From the NCBI RefSeq assembly GCF_051014685.1, contig NC_135061.1, forward strand, positions 6,186,029 to 6,250,028: a DNA stretch of 64,000 bases. The letters are read 5' to 3'. The DNA comes from Ptiloglossa arizonensis. Lineage: Eukaryota > Arthropoda > Insecta > Hymenoptera > Colletidae. The notes below the pieces were generated by a model that was not told the DNA's origin, searched no databases, and worked only from the letters and a program-made list of their open reading frames with translations. Made by a program: the position numbers and the translations under genes. Each line of letters starts with the position of its first letter. Position 1 is the stretch's first letter. Of this stretch, positions 37,821 through 50,689 are shown one piece after another.

Positions 37821-38216
37821 TGCGAATCACTTTTACCGAACTTTATTCGGGGATCGAGATCTCCAACATCGATTATTGTCCAAACCTTTTATTCCGGACA
37901 CCTTGTTATCTGCTTAAGAGTCAAGTCACCAAAGTATTCTTTAAAGTGTTTCGAACATCTTTGGAAAATTACTCGATTTTTAACTTAAATAATACAATTC
38001 TTGGCTGTCATAGTGAACGGAGGACGATTACTGTCGATGGAACGGTTGCGAATCACTTTTAGCGAACTTTATTCGGGGATCGAGATCTCCAACATTGATT
38101 ATTGTCCAAACCTTTTATTCCGGACACCTTGTTATCTGCTTAAGAGTAAAATCACTAAAGAATTCTTTAAAGTGTTTCGAATATCTTTGAAAAATTACTC
38201 GATTTTCAACAGTGTC
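37821..38216. repeat. Direct duplication, period 226 bp, two copies
   Basis: TGCGAATCACTTTTA begins at 37821 and 38047. Both copies share GAACTTTATTCGGGGATCGA, TTATTGTCCAAACCTTTTAT, ATCTGCTTAAGAGT and TTCTTTAAAGTGTTTCGAA. A frame of about 55 codons (ELYSGIEISNIDYCP) is open in both copies, but most differences between them would change amino acids, which argues against selection for a protein. Confidence 0.88.
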
Positions 38217-38828
38217 GATCGTTGAAACAGAGAATTAATATTTGGAGATTAATTCCCCTTTTTCTCTTCGAATTTTGCAGATTACGTAGCTAAGGGATGA
38301 AAATAATATTTAATATGATGAATAAAAAATTCACATTGGTAACTTCGCTGATAATACTCTCGTACAGGTCAATATTTAAAAATTCGTGAATAACAATCTT
38401 CCAGTTTCTATTTTTTCTTAAATTACTATTATTTCGAAGACCTACTTAAAATATTTTACTATTCGTTATCCATACCATTGATTTCCTTGCTAGACTTTCG
38501 TTAGAATATTTCCACCAAGTGTCGAGCAGTAAGGGTGACGATTGTCAATAAGAGCAACGTGTAATTTCTTGTTGCGCATAACTTCGATGTAAACGGCATT
38601 GCGTTAAGTGTATCCATTTGTCTGTCATGAAATGAATTACTCCGACGTAATTCGAGAACTTTTTTTTTTCTCGAATCATCAAAGTCACTCGAACTTCCTT
38701 CGCTTTCAGTCTGTCCACCGTTCGTCCACTTTTTCTAGCATTTCCCGCAGTTTTTCCGAGCTTTGGTAATCCTAAAGAGAGATTCTACGAGTCCGCGTAA
38801 TCCGACTGCTGTTCGCTAATGAAATTGA

Positions 38829-38935
38829 AAAAAGATAAAAACAGAAAGGAAAAAAGAGGAGGTCCTGATGGACTACAAAAAGAAGGAAAAAAAAAATGGA
38901 GGGGGGAAAAAAAAGGAAAAAAATAAAACAGAACA
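38829..38935. repeat. Purine-rich low-complexity tract
   Basis: Long A/G runs broken by a short mixed segment (TCCTGATGGACTAC). One half, 38877-38920, is almost purely A and G. Confidence 0.8.
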
Positions 38936-41059
38936 AAAATGAAAGAGTCGACGCCGAGGGGATTTGCAGCGGCGTTGATTAAAACCGCGACGACGTATGG
39001 CTGCATTTGACGAACAGTGAATTCACAGCCGGTGCACTGCAAGTATAGTCGATACGCGTGGGTGTATACGCTCGCGTTCATTTGCTGCGCAACTTTTTTT
39101 CCCCTGCCCGCGAAAGAAACGGAATGCTAAATTCCTGAGAGTGCTGTCATTTTTTATGCATAAAGAATATATTTAATATAGAGGCACACGTCGCAGAGCT
39201 GCGTATCTTCATTATCGGATTAATTAAAATTATTAATTAAAATCTCTTTCGCTTCGTGCTCTCAACACGATTGCACGTATCTTTCAGCGACGGTTCGTTC
39301 GTCTTTGTTGGCAATACGATTGAATTTATTCGAAGGGATCGAACGAAATGATTTTCATCGAAAATAATTCTACTTCTAACTTTAGGTCGATTGTCGATCA
39401 TCTTGTAAACTTGTAAACGAAAGGTACACGCATTTATACTGAACACGATTGATAAAAAGTCACGCGGAAGGAATGCGAGTCCAATTGGTCAAAATTCAAA
39501 GGTATTATTGGCCAATGTGTATATACCGATTGGGTCGTCAATCGAAGAAAGTGATTTTATCAAATTTTCTTTATTAAGTAAATGTTTACCGTAAATATTT
39601 TATTAAGTTATATATTCTCCATTTTGGAAAACGTAACTTTCCGAACAACCCAATAGAGAAAACGTACCGTTGAGCGAGACAGTGCGAAGCGAGTCTCTGT
39701 GTCTTCTCGTAGGTAATTTTCCGAGCTGCGCACAGTACATTGCGTTCGTAACGGTGCTGGCTAAATTGATTTGTTTCTCAACGAAGAATCGTCTCGCATA
39801 CTAGCGACTGGGAATAACGAACGTGTCGGTGTAATACCATCGTTCGAATGATAGTTCGTTCGCGTAATGGCGGTTCTGTTGTACCTGGTACGCAGCGAGT
39901 CTGTTATTCAGCGATTCGCCACAATGCGAGCGTGGTTAAAAGCCTTGAAAGGAGTCAGTTTCGAGAGTATTGATGAAACAAGGAAAATTCGTTTCGAGTG
40001 GTGTTTACGACGCTCGGCGATGCTGCGCGATCCACACCGTGGTGAACGTCGAAGACGTAGAAGAAGCGGACGAGCGAGGATGAAATACCGTTTCAAAACC
40101 GAGTTGAACCCTCCGACTCATCGCGCAAAATTACCCAGTCGAGTGGGTTCCATCTTGTCGAATTAGTTGAAATTTTCTTTTCGCTCCATTGTACCCGGGG
40201 CCCCGATCTGACACTGATATAAGCCTGCTTCGAGGCCCGCACAAAAGGTATACGCGGCTAGAAATATCTTCGGCCGTAGAGGTGCCGTAGAATCCTCTGC
40301 TTGTGTTTCTCCGAATAAAAATAACAGCGGAACAATATTGTCGGTGATTCGACACGTTATTGCCCCGCTGTTCGTATCGGTTTCCGCTGTGCGCTTTTAT
40401 TCAAGCGTTGCTATCATTCACGACGTATAATTATGATATTACCGACACTTTTAATCCCGATCGAGACCGAACTTCGTCGTGTATTTTTCTGTTATTAGCT
40501 TCGAAATCGTGAGCGAGAAATTCGATTGTATCGGAAGGAAAGCTGGACGAAATATTTTAACGAATTGGAGAGCACAGTTTGAGATAGTAATTTTTATATA
40601 CTTTGTTCTTTCTTTCTTTCAAAATTCGAAATCAACATCTGTTCACAGTGACAATGTGGAACATTTGTAGTAATTCGAACGAGCTAAGAATTTATTTTTG
40701 AACAACTTTGTAAACGTTTCTTTGCTCGATTCTTTGATCTCTTCTGGTCACGCTTTGCGTTTACTTTCGTCTTGTTCCCGCTTTGTTCTTGCCCGATTGT
40801 GTTCGATGTCTTCTACACTGTAAACGCTTTGATAGCTGACATTCATCGAGCAGAGGGCTGCATTGATCGCGATCTGAAAGTTCGTGCGCGGAGAAAAACG
40901 ATCTCAATGGATGCTGAGATGTTTCGCGACGCTTGATCGTTGAAAAGGAACTGTGATCGTAACAATAGGACCAGTGTTGTCAGTGGTAAGTCGGCTTTCG
41001 ATATTTATTTAACTAACAAACCACGATGTGCGTATCAACCTCACGAGCTACCGACGTCC

Positions 41060-41078
41060 CTCTCTCTCTCTCTCTCTC
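41060..41078. repeat. (CT)n microsatellite
   Basis: Nine and a half perfect CT units. Confidence 0.95.
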
Positions 41079-41484
41079 GATCACTGAACGTATTTACACG
41101 GACCGATCGAAATACCGAGAATACGATGTATTATTTGCGAGAAGAAGGTATCGAGTTTATCTCGAGGAATGGGAAATTAATTTCACGTGGATAACAATGG
41201 AATGAAATAACTATTGAAATATTTTCTGGTAGAGAGATTTTCCAAAACTGGTGAACAGACATCGTACGTGTTACAGAACTAAATAATTATTCTGTAAATA
41301 ATTACAGAACAAGCAAACATACATTATTTTACGTTTTCAATATTTTTTTTTTATTTCTCAGAATTTATTGTGTAATTTTTTACATCGAAGGTGACCGTAA
41401 CACACTGTAAATAGTAACAAATATGTACGAACTCACGAATCTATACCAATATTATACATTCTATTAGTTCCCTGTAGGATAAAC

Positions 41485-41686
41485 TCCGAAAAGACAAGGG
41501 AATGACAATTTCTAAATTTTTACGACATGGTGTACTTATACAGAATAACTTTTATTTTACGTTTCGAATCTTTATCTTGTGTCCTCGTAAAAACGATATT
41601 AATTGACACAGATGGCTACGAAGGCAATAAACGATAGAAAAACTAAATAAATTAACTTTAAATAAATGCAGGTATAGAACGAGACG
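41485..41686 (+). repeat. Dispersed repeat, copy 1 (about 200 bp)
   Basis: It shares GAAAAGACAAGGGAATGACA, ATTTCTAAATTTTTAC, AGAATAACTTTTATTTTACG, the ATTxACACAxAT region and AATAAATTAAC with the copies at 42441 and 49577. It has no terminal inverted repeat that I can see, so the class is unknown. Confidence 0.75.
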
Positions 41687-42440
41687 TGTTTGGATAAGGT
41701 GATTTCAATACGTGTCTCTCTAGAAATCGAGAAATCTTGATATTATCTTGCCTTTGTAGATTGCATTCGAACCGTCACAGCGACTGGAGTAATATAAAAT
41801 TGTTAAATATTGAAGTGTTGCAATACGAAGTACGCGCAAGAGTAGAAGCGCAAACTTCTCGAAAATGTGTCGCATTGAGATTTTTCACGTTGGTCATTGA
41901 AATTCATTCTCGCTCCGAGTTTTCTAATTCGTTCGACATTCTCGTCAGTCCTTTCACCTTTTCGGTAGAAGTAAATCTGTTCAACGAGCAAAGCGGCAGG
42001 ATTATGTAGTTTTAAGGGCCGCGTGAGATCTTCTTAGAGGTCCTTACGGTTGGTTAGTTCCGTCAACGTTGAGCCTTCTTAACGACATGACAGAAGCCGA
42101 ATTTAATCTCCTCGCTTCCGCTTTTCACGATTTTCCACCAGCACGAACGTAAAACTGTAGCACAATCTCAACAGAGGAATATACGTGTAAAATATTATAT
42201 TATGTTACTTGGGATCCTTTAACCACAGTTTACAACACCGAAGTATACTGTTCCGGAACAGATGTTGGAAATTTAATGTTCGTTATTACAAAATATTATT
42301 ACAAAATTTGTGATAATACAATCATTACAAAATTTGTAATAATACAATTATTACAAAATAAAATTGTTGTACAAGTCTTTGTACTTTTGTTTGCATTAAA
42401 CAATGTGTTCATATTTGGTCCAAATATGAATATTTAAAAT

Positions 42441-42529
42441 CTGAAAAGACAAGGGAATGACAATTTCTAAATTTTTACATGGTGTACTTATAAAGAATAA
42501 CTTTTATTTTACGTTTCGAATCTTTATCC
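42441..42529 (+). repeat. Dispersed repeat, copy 2 (5' part only, about 89 bp)
   Basis: Nearly identical to the first 90 bases of the copy at 41485 (GAAAAGACAAGGGAATGACA to CGAATCTTTATC), then diverges abruptly. Confidence 0.75.
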
Positions 42530-43927
42530 AAATAGGTTTCTATCGATATTTATTCTTAACTGTCCAACCTGTTTCATTTTTTATTTACTCTGGAGAAACG
42601 AAGATGAACGAAACACAGACGAGACACGTACACCCAAAGTTCTTCCGAGTTAAATTTTCTTACTTTTGTCAGAGATTCAAATTTCCTTCGAGAAGTAGCT
42701 GAAAAAAAATTTAAATCGGAACCACCGAGAATTAACGGTTTCTTTTTATTCGAAGCGTGTAAACTTTACGCGACGAGTTTGCGAACACTCGGTATCGATT
42801 AGGTAACACCTACGACGAAACTTGGCACTCTGTTCGTAGAATTTGACAATTTCCGAAATATTCGTTCGAATTTCACACGTTTCGTCACGGTGGCCTTGAA
42901 TATACATAAATCGTCGGGTAGGATGGTATGTTAATTAGTTGGCACAAATTCGGCAGCGAGGACCCCTTCGAGAATGCTTTTCGATCCCTGAATCTCTTCG
43001 AGTGGAGGAACCTCGAAGTTTTTGTAAACGATCTACCAGCTCGTTGTGTACCGAGCACACACGTACGTCCAATAATGCGCACGTACACAGAGTTCACCGG
43101 TTGCCCGGATCTTGTTGAACTTTCTGGGAACGGGTTAAAGAGCGGAGTGTGACGAAATGGTTCCAGATTGCGCGTGTACGGTGGTGAAGTCCGAAAAATA
43201 TGGTCGGGCATACGTGGTGGATACGTGGGCACACAAGCGTGTCGAAATGGTTCGTTTGTCGTTTTCATGGGTGCTACCGCCGCGTAATGGAGTGTCCACA
43301 CTTCAGATTCATGAGTTGGCCCGCGGGACGGTAATACAGAGACATCGTCAGCAATTTCTACGAGTTCACCGATCGTTAACAGCTGTTACCGCGTACCAAA
43401 CTCGATTAAAACGAACCGTTAACACTCGTTACGATTTTAACATTTTTAGCGCGTTTCTCTAATAACGAGTCTTGAAATTTCACATTCCTAACGAACGCGA
43501 TACATAGATTCGCGTCGAAAATTTTATAAACGTGGAAATCGTTGCGAGGAGGACGCGTCGCGTTCAGAAATTTTAACGTAATATAAAATGAAATAATAAT
43601 TTTGTGTTATCTCGTTCGATTTTCTCGTTGCACGTTTAAGAACCACGAGTAATCGCGGTTTCTTATGCATTTTGTAGGTATGTAGGTAGAAAATATTTAA
43701 TAGGAAGGGTAGAACGTATGATACAAGAAATTATTGATAAAAAAGTTAAACAAAATTCTGTGTTCTATCTGCGCTATTGCAGGATACACAATTTTCTTTC
43801 TGTTAACATTTTCTTCTTGCTGAGCAGAAGAAGAAGCAATTTTAAATATTAAAATAATATTATAATTTATCGTACATCTTGAGGATGGAAAGATTAAAAT
43901 AATCGATTGGACGAAGAGTTAGTTCTC

Positions 43928-44245
43928 AAACCAAATCCCCTACATACAAATACAAACACAAAGAATCACAAAATTTCTCAATCTCTCTCTCTCCACACTT
44001 CCATCGTACAAACATTCTACCGAGTCGATGCAACCATCCACAATTCTCCAACAATATCAAAAACCTCCTCCTTTCATATTTCTCGAACCAAATCCCCTAC
44101 ATACAAATACAAACACAAAGAATCACAAAATTCCTCAATCTCTCTCTCCACACTTCCATCGTACAAACATACTACCGAATGGATGCAACCATCCACCATC
44201 CACCATTCCCCAACAATATCAAAAACCTTCTTTAATAACCTCGAA
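43928..44245. repeat. Direct duplication, period about 167 bp, pyrimidine/A-rich
   Basis: ACCAAATCCCCTACATACAA begins at 43930 and 44097. Both copies continue with ACAAACACAAAGAATCACAA, CTCAATCTCTCTCT, ACTTCCATCGTACAAACAT and AACAATATCAAAAACCT. A third, very short trace (GAACCAAATCC) follows at about 44242. Confidence 0.88.
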
Positions 44246-44840
44246 CCAAATCCTCAACGACACGAGTTGTCTCCAGTATACAAGCTACGGTCGTCCAAAT
44301 ATTTACGAACCCTTTGACAAAAGCATCCTATTCGTCGGTAAGCGGGCCCATTAACGTACCTCGAGTCTGCAAATATTACCGCGCTTGGTTAAATCACGCC
44401 CTAAACACTCCGCGAATTTGTCCATAATTTTCACCGTAACAACCCCCACCCCTGTAACGTTGCTCCTCATTGTTTCAGTTTCCGTCGGCTCGTAGACGGA
44501 CGAGCATCGAGGTTAGAACCGAAGCCAGGTCGGTGGCGAGCAATCGTGACCGATTCTAAAGGGGTTGTTCGGAGACGGTGTACGGGTAGAGGGAGGATGG
44601 TAGCGTGAAATTAGTATTCAGGGGCGTATCCGCGAGCGTTTATTTTACAAAGACCGGGCAAATAGGTTTCGCTCGTAGGGGTCTTCCATCGGCAGGCCAG
44701 CACTCCCACGTGCCGCGCGTACTTTCCGGAGACGGTCGGTTGCTCGTATTCGGGGAAAAGCACGGGGCTACGGTGTAATGGGCATGTCGTCGCAAACTGT
44801 TGGGACGCTCGACCGGCACGAGCGGGCGCAACGTTCGAGC

Positions 44841-44880
44841 GGCGTCGGCGTCGACGTCGGCCTCGGCGTCGGCGTCGAGG
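44841..44880. repeat. GGCGTC/GACGTC trinucleotide-like repeat
   Basis: An imperfect (CGGCGT)n run. It produces an arginine-rich frame on the minus strand, which is a by-product of the repeat. Confidence 0.85.
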
Positions 44881-45200
44881 TTCGACCGTTCTAGCGTTCA
44901 AAGGGCAAGGCCGGCCGACGGGACGCAGAGGGATGTTGCCGATCGAGGGAGGAACAGAGAGTGGAACGGGATGAAACGGGAGACAGAGTCAGGGGCGGTG
45001 CATGTCGGGAGCAAACTACAGCCGCCATCTTGCACGTGAACGGAATTTCTAAGGGGATACAAGCGACGTAGGACGACTGCCGCCGATCAAGACGTCGTCT
45101 CGCAGGGTACGCGTCTACTCGCGCGGTCGTCTACTCTCGATACTGCGCGTCTCTGTGATTCCGATTTTCTACTCGAGATACCACGCCGAATCGTGCAAAT

Positions 45201-45690
45201 TTTCGGACACCGTTTATACGGAACAGATCTTGGTAGTTTTTTCTTACGACGTCGTTGCTTGTGTTTTTGTCCGTTTAGTAACGAGGAAGAACAAGTTATT
45301 TGAGTTACCCCGCTTACTTGTATATTTTTTCTTACGACGTCGTTGCTTGTGTTATTGTCCGTATAGTAACGAGGAAGAACAAGTTATGCGACTTACCCCG
45401 TTTACTTGTACAAATATTCCGACCCCGTTACTACGGAAGAGATGTTGGTAGTTTTTTCTTACGACGTCGTTGCTTGTGTTTTTGTCCGTTTAGTAACGAG
45501 GGAGAACAAGTTATGTGACTTACCCCGTTTACTTGTGTAAATATTCGGACCCCGTTTTTATGCACGAGATTTTGGTATTCTTTATTTCGATATTGTTGCT
45601 TGTGTTATTGTCCCTATTGTAATTAGAAAGAAAAAGTTATTCGTCGACTCGCGCAACTAGTCAGACCCCGTTTTCATGTAAGAGATCGTT
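45201..45690. repeat. Tandem array, unit about 128 bp, about 4 copies, one shortened
   Basis: TTCTTACGACGTCGTTGCTT begins at about 45241, 45329 and 45457, with a diverged form near 45583. The first interval (88 bp) lacks the AAATATTCxGACCCCGTT...GAGAT segment present in the others. AACAAGTTATxxGACTTACC recurs in each. Confidence 0.85.
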
Positions 45691-46888
45691 GCGTTATTTT
45701 CAGAAAACAGGGTTTAGAAGCAAGAACTTCATGAATAAAAGAGTATCAATCTTGTTTACAAATTTTACTTCATCAATTGTTTGTAATTACGTGAAAGAAA
45801 TTCTATAAAACGATATTGTATCAAATTGTAACAACTTTGTTGCAATTATTTATTTTAATCTAATTAGTACTCGATCTATTCGATGGCAAGTGTTGACTGT
45901 ACTATTACACTATGCCAATGCTTGCACCTTGCAGTGAGTGTAAAATTGCTTTATTAGAATCTGATCGCTACTATATAATTAGAAAATTTTTAGGATCGAA
46001 TCGCACTTCCATTCCAGGATTATAAGATAAAGTACGCGTATATTATTAACGCGTGTTTATTGTAAGCTATAAATATAAAAATAACGAGTAAACGATTGCT
46101 CACCGTGTACGTATAAACACGAGTGACAGTAATGAGAAAACGATACAAACGATGACAAGTATTACGAGTCAGTAGAATCGGACTCGGTACGAATAAATAA
46201 ACAATGAAACAAAAGAAAAAGACAAAAGTTATCGAACGACGTAAGAGACACAATCGCTAGAAGATTATTACCCGGGAAATTTAAATTAAAATTGCAATAA
46301 AAACGCCACTTAAAGACCAACCCAATACATATACACGTATCTATCCAAACTCTTTGTTATTTCACTCTGGATCTACTAGCTATTTTTTCTTTAAGAAGAA
46401 GCGATAGATTGTTTATCAATCGATCCAAACACTGTTGTACCATTTATTTCGTTTCTCTTTACGTCTACTTTCAACGTGTTTCTCCGAAACAATAGTTACA
46501 ACAATGACATGCCTCCCCTTTGAGAAGCTCCACGCGTATGTCCTTACACACTGGCGGCGATTAGCATTGGGTCCACGTAGACTCTCCCTAAACACTATAC
46601 CCTATTTAGGCTAACTTGGTAATCACCGAGGGATTGCTAATCGTTAGAGGGGGGCCAACGTTTCCTCCTGCACGCCAGCCTGCGGGTAATTACAGGACTG
46701 GTGACGTTGAATAAAGTCATTAGATTTTTTTTTTTCTCTTTTTTTTTTATTACCACGGATCGTATGCGCCAAAGAACAGGCATCGATGAACCTTTCGTTT
46801 GACTGGCGTAAAGACGGTAATATTAATTATCAGTGGCGTGCAACTTGGGTCGCAAATGTCACCGCGCAGAGAGAGGGAGGGAAAGAAA

Positions 46889-46909
46889 GAGAGAGAGAGA
46901 GAGAGAGAG
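46889..46909. repeat. (GA)n microsatellite
   Basis: About ten perfect GA units. Confidence 0.93.
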
Positions 46910-48058
46910 GGATCCAAAAAGATGATCATTGCATCTGCAGCAGCGGCAGGTGCGAAAGACGCGCGACTTGTCATTTCGTTACGACATAATGACACGACAT
47001 TTAAGAGCCAGAGAGGTGTAAGACAAGAGAAACGATCAGTCTATCGATCGAATGAAAAATGTTGGGGAGAGACACGTTACAACTTGGACGGTTCGCGAGA
47101 TTATGTTAATATAAATTATACTGTAGAAAGTCGTGTTCGTTCATTTCTCGTTCGATACAATGTGCGAAAAGTATTGGAAAATATATTTTGGATAACTTTG
47201 CGTTTTTCGAGTAGTATGGTGTAGCATAAATTTTGTTCATATTCTTTGCTATTTCTTTTGTGGAAAGATCTTCTTATTGTATCCATTGGTTAAAATTATC
47301 GATGATATTGTTTAGACTTATTACTTTCGTGAATTTTTAAATTCTATTCGAATCTTTATTAATGACTTTTGTTCGAATTTATATTTCTTTCACAATATTT
47401 CTTTTAGTATACGTTATATGTGAACGTGTTTCATTTTTATCCCTTTCTTTGGAAATTTTATTCTTTTTTCGAAACGCGATCATTGTATATGATCTGAACA
47501 CAGAATACGAATTAGAATGAAAGATTCAAGGCGTTTTTAGTAATACTGTTACATCGCGTCAGGAATCATTTAGAAGATTACGAGTATCGTGGAACACTAT
47601 TCTCCTGTGACAGTACAATGACATCACGTTAATTAATTATGCTTTGTGGAACAGTGGGAACAATCAGTATCGATCGAGAAATACCAGACGGGAAATCTGA
47701 TCTAATTGCAAGCGAATTGCATTATATTGAATAACATTTAAATATCCTTCTCTTGCACAACTTGTACTAAATGTTTCACCTTTCAAACACCTTTCAATTA
47801 TATTTAATACTTTGTATTTCTAACAATCGTATAGAAGTTTTAATCACAATCTACATAAAAAGTTGCAGTACGTACAATCGTTTAGATTTCAAATATTATT
47901 TATTTGAAGCATTAATCGAAAATTAGAAAATATAAAAAAATTTAATTTCTCTTGTATATTTTACTAACGAATTACGGTATCTCGATTATCAACCATAGAT
48001 TTTTAATAGATCGTGTAGTCGTTTAAAAACTGTTCGTGTTCTCGTGACGTTTCAGTTT

Positions 48059-48116
48059 ACACTCATTACGTGGTTATTGTACATTTTACACTCATTACGT
48101 AGTTATTGTACATTTT
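48059..48116. repeat. 29-bp tandem duplication
   Basis: ACACTCATTACGTGGTTATT plus TGTACATTTT, repeated immediately with one G-to-A change. Confidence 0.92.
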
Positions 48117-49576
48117 ATGTTTACTTCGTCTATGACATGTTTTTCTCATTTCGATTCGTAGAATGTTAGCAAAGTTTGTCCGTCAAATCCGTGGACACCC
48201 CATATAGTACAAATACCGGTTTATAGTTAACAATGAATAATGTATTTACAGACGAATGACGTGGACTCACTGTTTTTAAGTGTGGTCGTGTGTTTTCAGA
48301 GACACGAGAAGAAAATAAATATACCCTCCGACGGTGTCAGTGCCTTCTTTGGTACTGCATACAGATGATACGAATGCATTCTCGGCACAAAACATCTGCA
48401 GGTCAAGGAAAAATTAATTTTGATATTTTCCACTTCTCATTTCACAATACGATCTCTCTCAAGATTAATGCACTTGGTCCAGTGATGCTGCAAATTCTCC
48501 GTACGCTAAAAATTTAATCAAAGAATATTTTTAAATTTTTAGAACGTACAGAAATCCGAATGGAAAAAGTAGAGCGTACGGTACGAATTAATAACCGATT
48601 TCATGAATTTTGATTATCGAATCTACCGATAGCAACAATAAAAATAACTTCTTCGTTGCATCGTCCAAGAAGAAAACATAATACGTATACAGAGCGTTGT
48701 AAAAAGCGAGCCTCGAATGTGCTGCTATTAAGCCTAACCTATAATAGTACAGAGAGACGAGAAATGAAAATAATGAGTATAATCACAATGATAAAGGAGA
48801 TGGAAAGAATCCGTAAAGAAGAAAAAAAAAAAATAAATAAGAAGAGTATGAAATTTGCGGTTGTTGAAGATTCACGAACGGATGTGTGTAAAGAAGTTTA
48901 ATCGAAGTAAAAAGGAACGATGGATTCGAGACGAAGGTTTTAACCGTGCGTTTAAAGAAACAAATAACGGGGAGTGAGCGGATGTGAACATGCAAGAGAT
49001 TGAAATAATGAAGTGCAGCGTGTAACGATAAATTCAAAAAGTTGATGGACTCGAAGACAGAAACGAACAGAGTGAATTTGGTTCGTTTATTGGAGGAACT
49101 GATGCTAGGAACATCTGAGATGAAGACATGTATAACGAAATGGAGAAAAACAAGATTCGATTATACAAATAACGAACACGTAGACAGGACGAATAAATTG
49201 TAATCAGGTAGGGATAGTAGACAGTTTCTGCAAAGTCAAATATGGAGAAGAGAGTATCCACATAGTGAATCATGGAGAATATACTTATATACTAGGTGTA
49301 CGAATTAATTCTCGAAAATTAATTTAAGTGTTATTTTAAAGTAAACTTATCTCCTACACGTTAAGGTATTAAAGTATGGATGTAAGTCAATGGACTTAGC
49401 ATATCTGATTTTAAAACAGTAGACTCTATAATCGATATAAGCTTAAAAGGCAGTTGCAAGCACGATGATCAGACATTGTGTGCTTCTCGCATTCTCTGGA
49501 CGTAACTTCCGTAGACTATCGACAGTTTCGATCGTTTTAACATTATTTAACGAATACTCGCTTCAAAACTTAGAAA

Positions 49577-49773
49577 TCCGAAAAGACGAGGGAATAAGAA
49601 TTTCTAAATTTTTACAGCGATGTGTACTCATAAAGAATAATTTTCATTTTACGTTTCAAATATTTATCCTCGTCGGAAAACGTTCTCAATTAACACAAAT
49701 TGCCACGAAGACGATAAACGACGGAAAAATGGAATAAATTAACATTAAATAAATGTAGATACACAACGAGACG
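49577..49773 (+). repeat. Dispersed repeat, copy 3 (about 197 bp)
   Basis: A full-length but more diverged relative of the copy at 41485. It keeps the order TCCGAAAAGAC, ATTTCTAAATTTTTAC, AAAGAATAATTTTCATTTTACG, ATTAACACAAATTGCCACGA and GAGACG. An ISKFL...LIKNNFxFTFxIFI frame is open in all three copies. Confidence 0.7.
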
Positions 49774-50689
49774 AATCCCACAATTAAATCTTGCAGTGAT
49801 ATAAATACAAAGTACACAACTATGAGTGATCGAGAGTCAAAGGAGGAAACGAACGTCTGAACGAGTTAATCCTGTAGAAAAGTGGCCAGTTGAAGAATGG
49901 TTCAGGGTATGAAGTAACCAAATCGTAAGTACGCGTATTAGTGGGCTAAATGCTCGTTGCTGGGACTGTCCCGAGGGAGCAGAGGGTAAAATTTTGCCCC
50001 GAGGCTCAGTAACCATCTTCCCAAGGGATACGATCGGCACCTCGATTCGAAATCGAACGATCGAGTTGTCCGATAAAACTAACGGACATAACGTTACCAA
50101 CCCCGGTTAAAGATCGGTCAAAGTCCACGAAGACTATTAGACGATCGAGATATTGTACAATTTAGAAGATTCCATTTCATTTTGTGATCCTCGAATACGT
50201 TTCTACAGCTTGAAGATTATTTGGTAACATTCGAAACTATTTGCACGCCATTGCAATGTATTTTTTAGTAATGAAATCTGGTCGTTCGAGAGATAACGAA
50301 AAGTAGGCAACCATTCTAGAAGCACAATGTAGAATTGTTTGTAATACTTTAACGGTAAGTAGATTCTACCGTAAGATGCACTAACGATCTACTGCAACGA
50401 TCTACTCCGAGATATTGAAGAAGTTCAATGTCCGTTTGGTAAGCATTCGTTCTGAGAAAACATCCGATTGAGTAATGTGAAGATTATCGAGTACGAGCGA
50501 AACAAAGAAATTTAATTAGACTTTACGAATCTCGAGAAATTTCTATTAAATAATCAGAACCGGCTGTTGCGACACCTGTAGAAAAATTAAATCGAAACGT
50601 AAATTGAAGTAACACACGTGAATAGTAAAATGTAAGATGATAAATGAAATAGTTAGCTTAGGTAATTTGACTTTTTCATTTTGTTACTT
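49774..50689. other. Non-coding
   Basis: Nothing is supported here. A short less AT-rich patch lies at 49935-50055. Confidence 0.5.

Larger units (their letters stand above)
38217..41484. other. Non-coding
   Basis: No gene is supported. It contains a purine-rich low-complexity tract at about 38829-38935 and a CT microsatellite at 41060-41078. Confidence 0.5.
42530..45200. other. Non-coding; CpG-rich block at about 44480-45150
   Basis: No gene is supported. Overlapping frames on both strands at 42885-43462 have no known motif. The segment at 44480-45150 is strongly CpG-rich. Confidence 0.45.
45691..49576. other. Non-coding, AT-rich
   Basis: No gene is supported. A less AT-rich segment at 46500-46720 stands out as possible conserved non-coding DNA. 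It also has a poly-T tract at 46728-46750 and a GA microsatellite at 46889-46909. Confidence 0.5.

Noticed and set aside
37228..37917. 229-codon open frame, the longest in the window
   Set aside because: It lies in CpG-rich DNA where other phases on both strands are open too, has biased composition (S, R, P, F runs), runs into a 226-bp duplication and shows no domain.
42885..43462. Overlapping long frames on both strands
   Set aside because: They are mutually exclusive, lack motifs and have no splice or promoter support.
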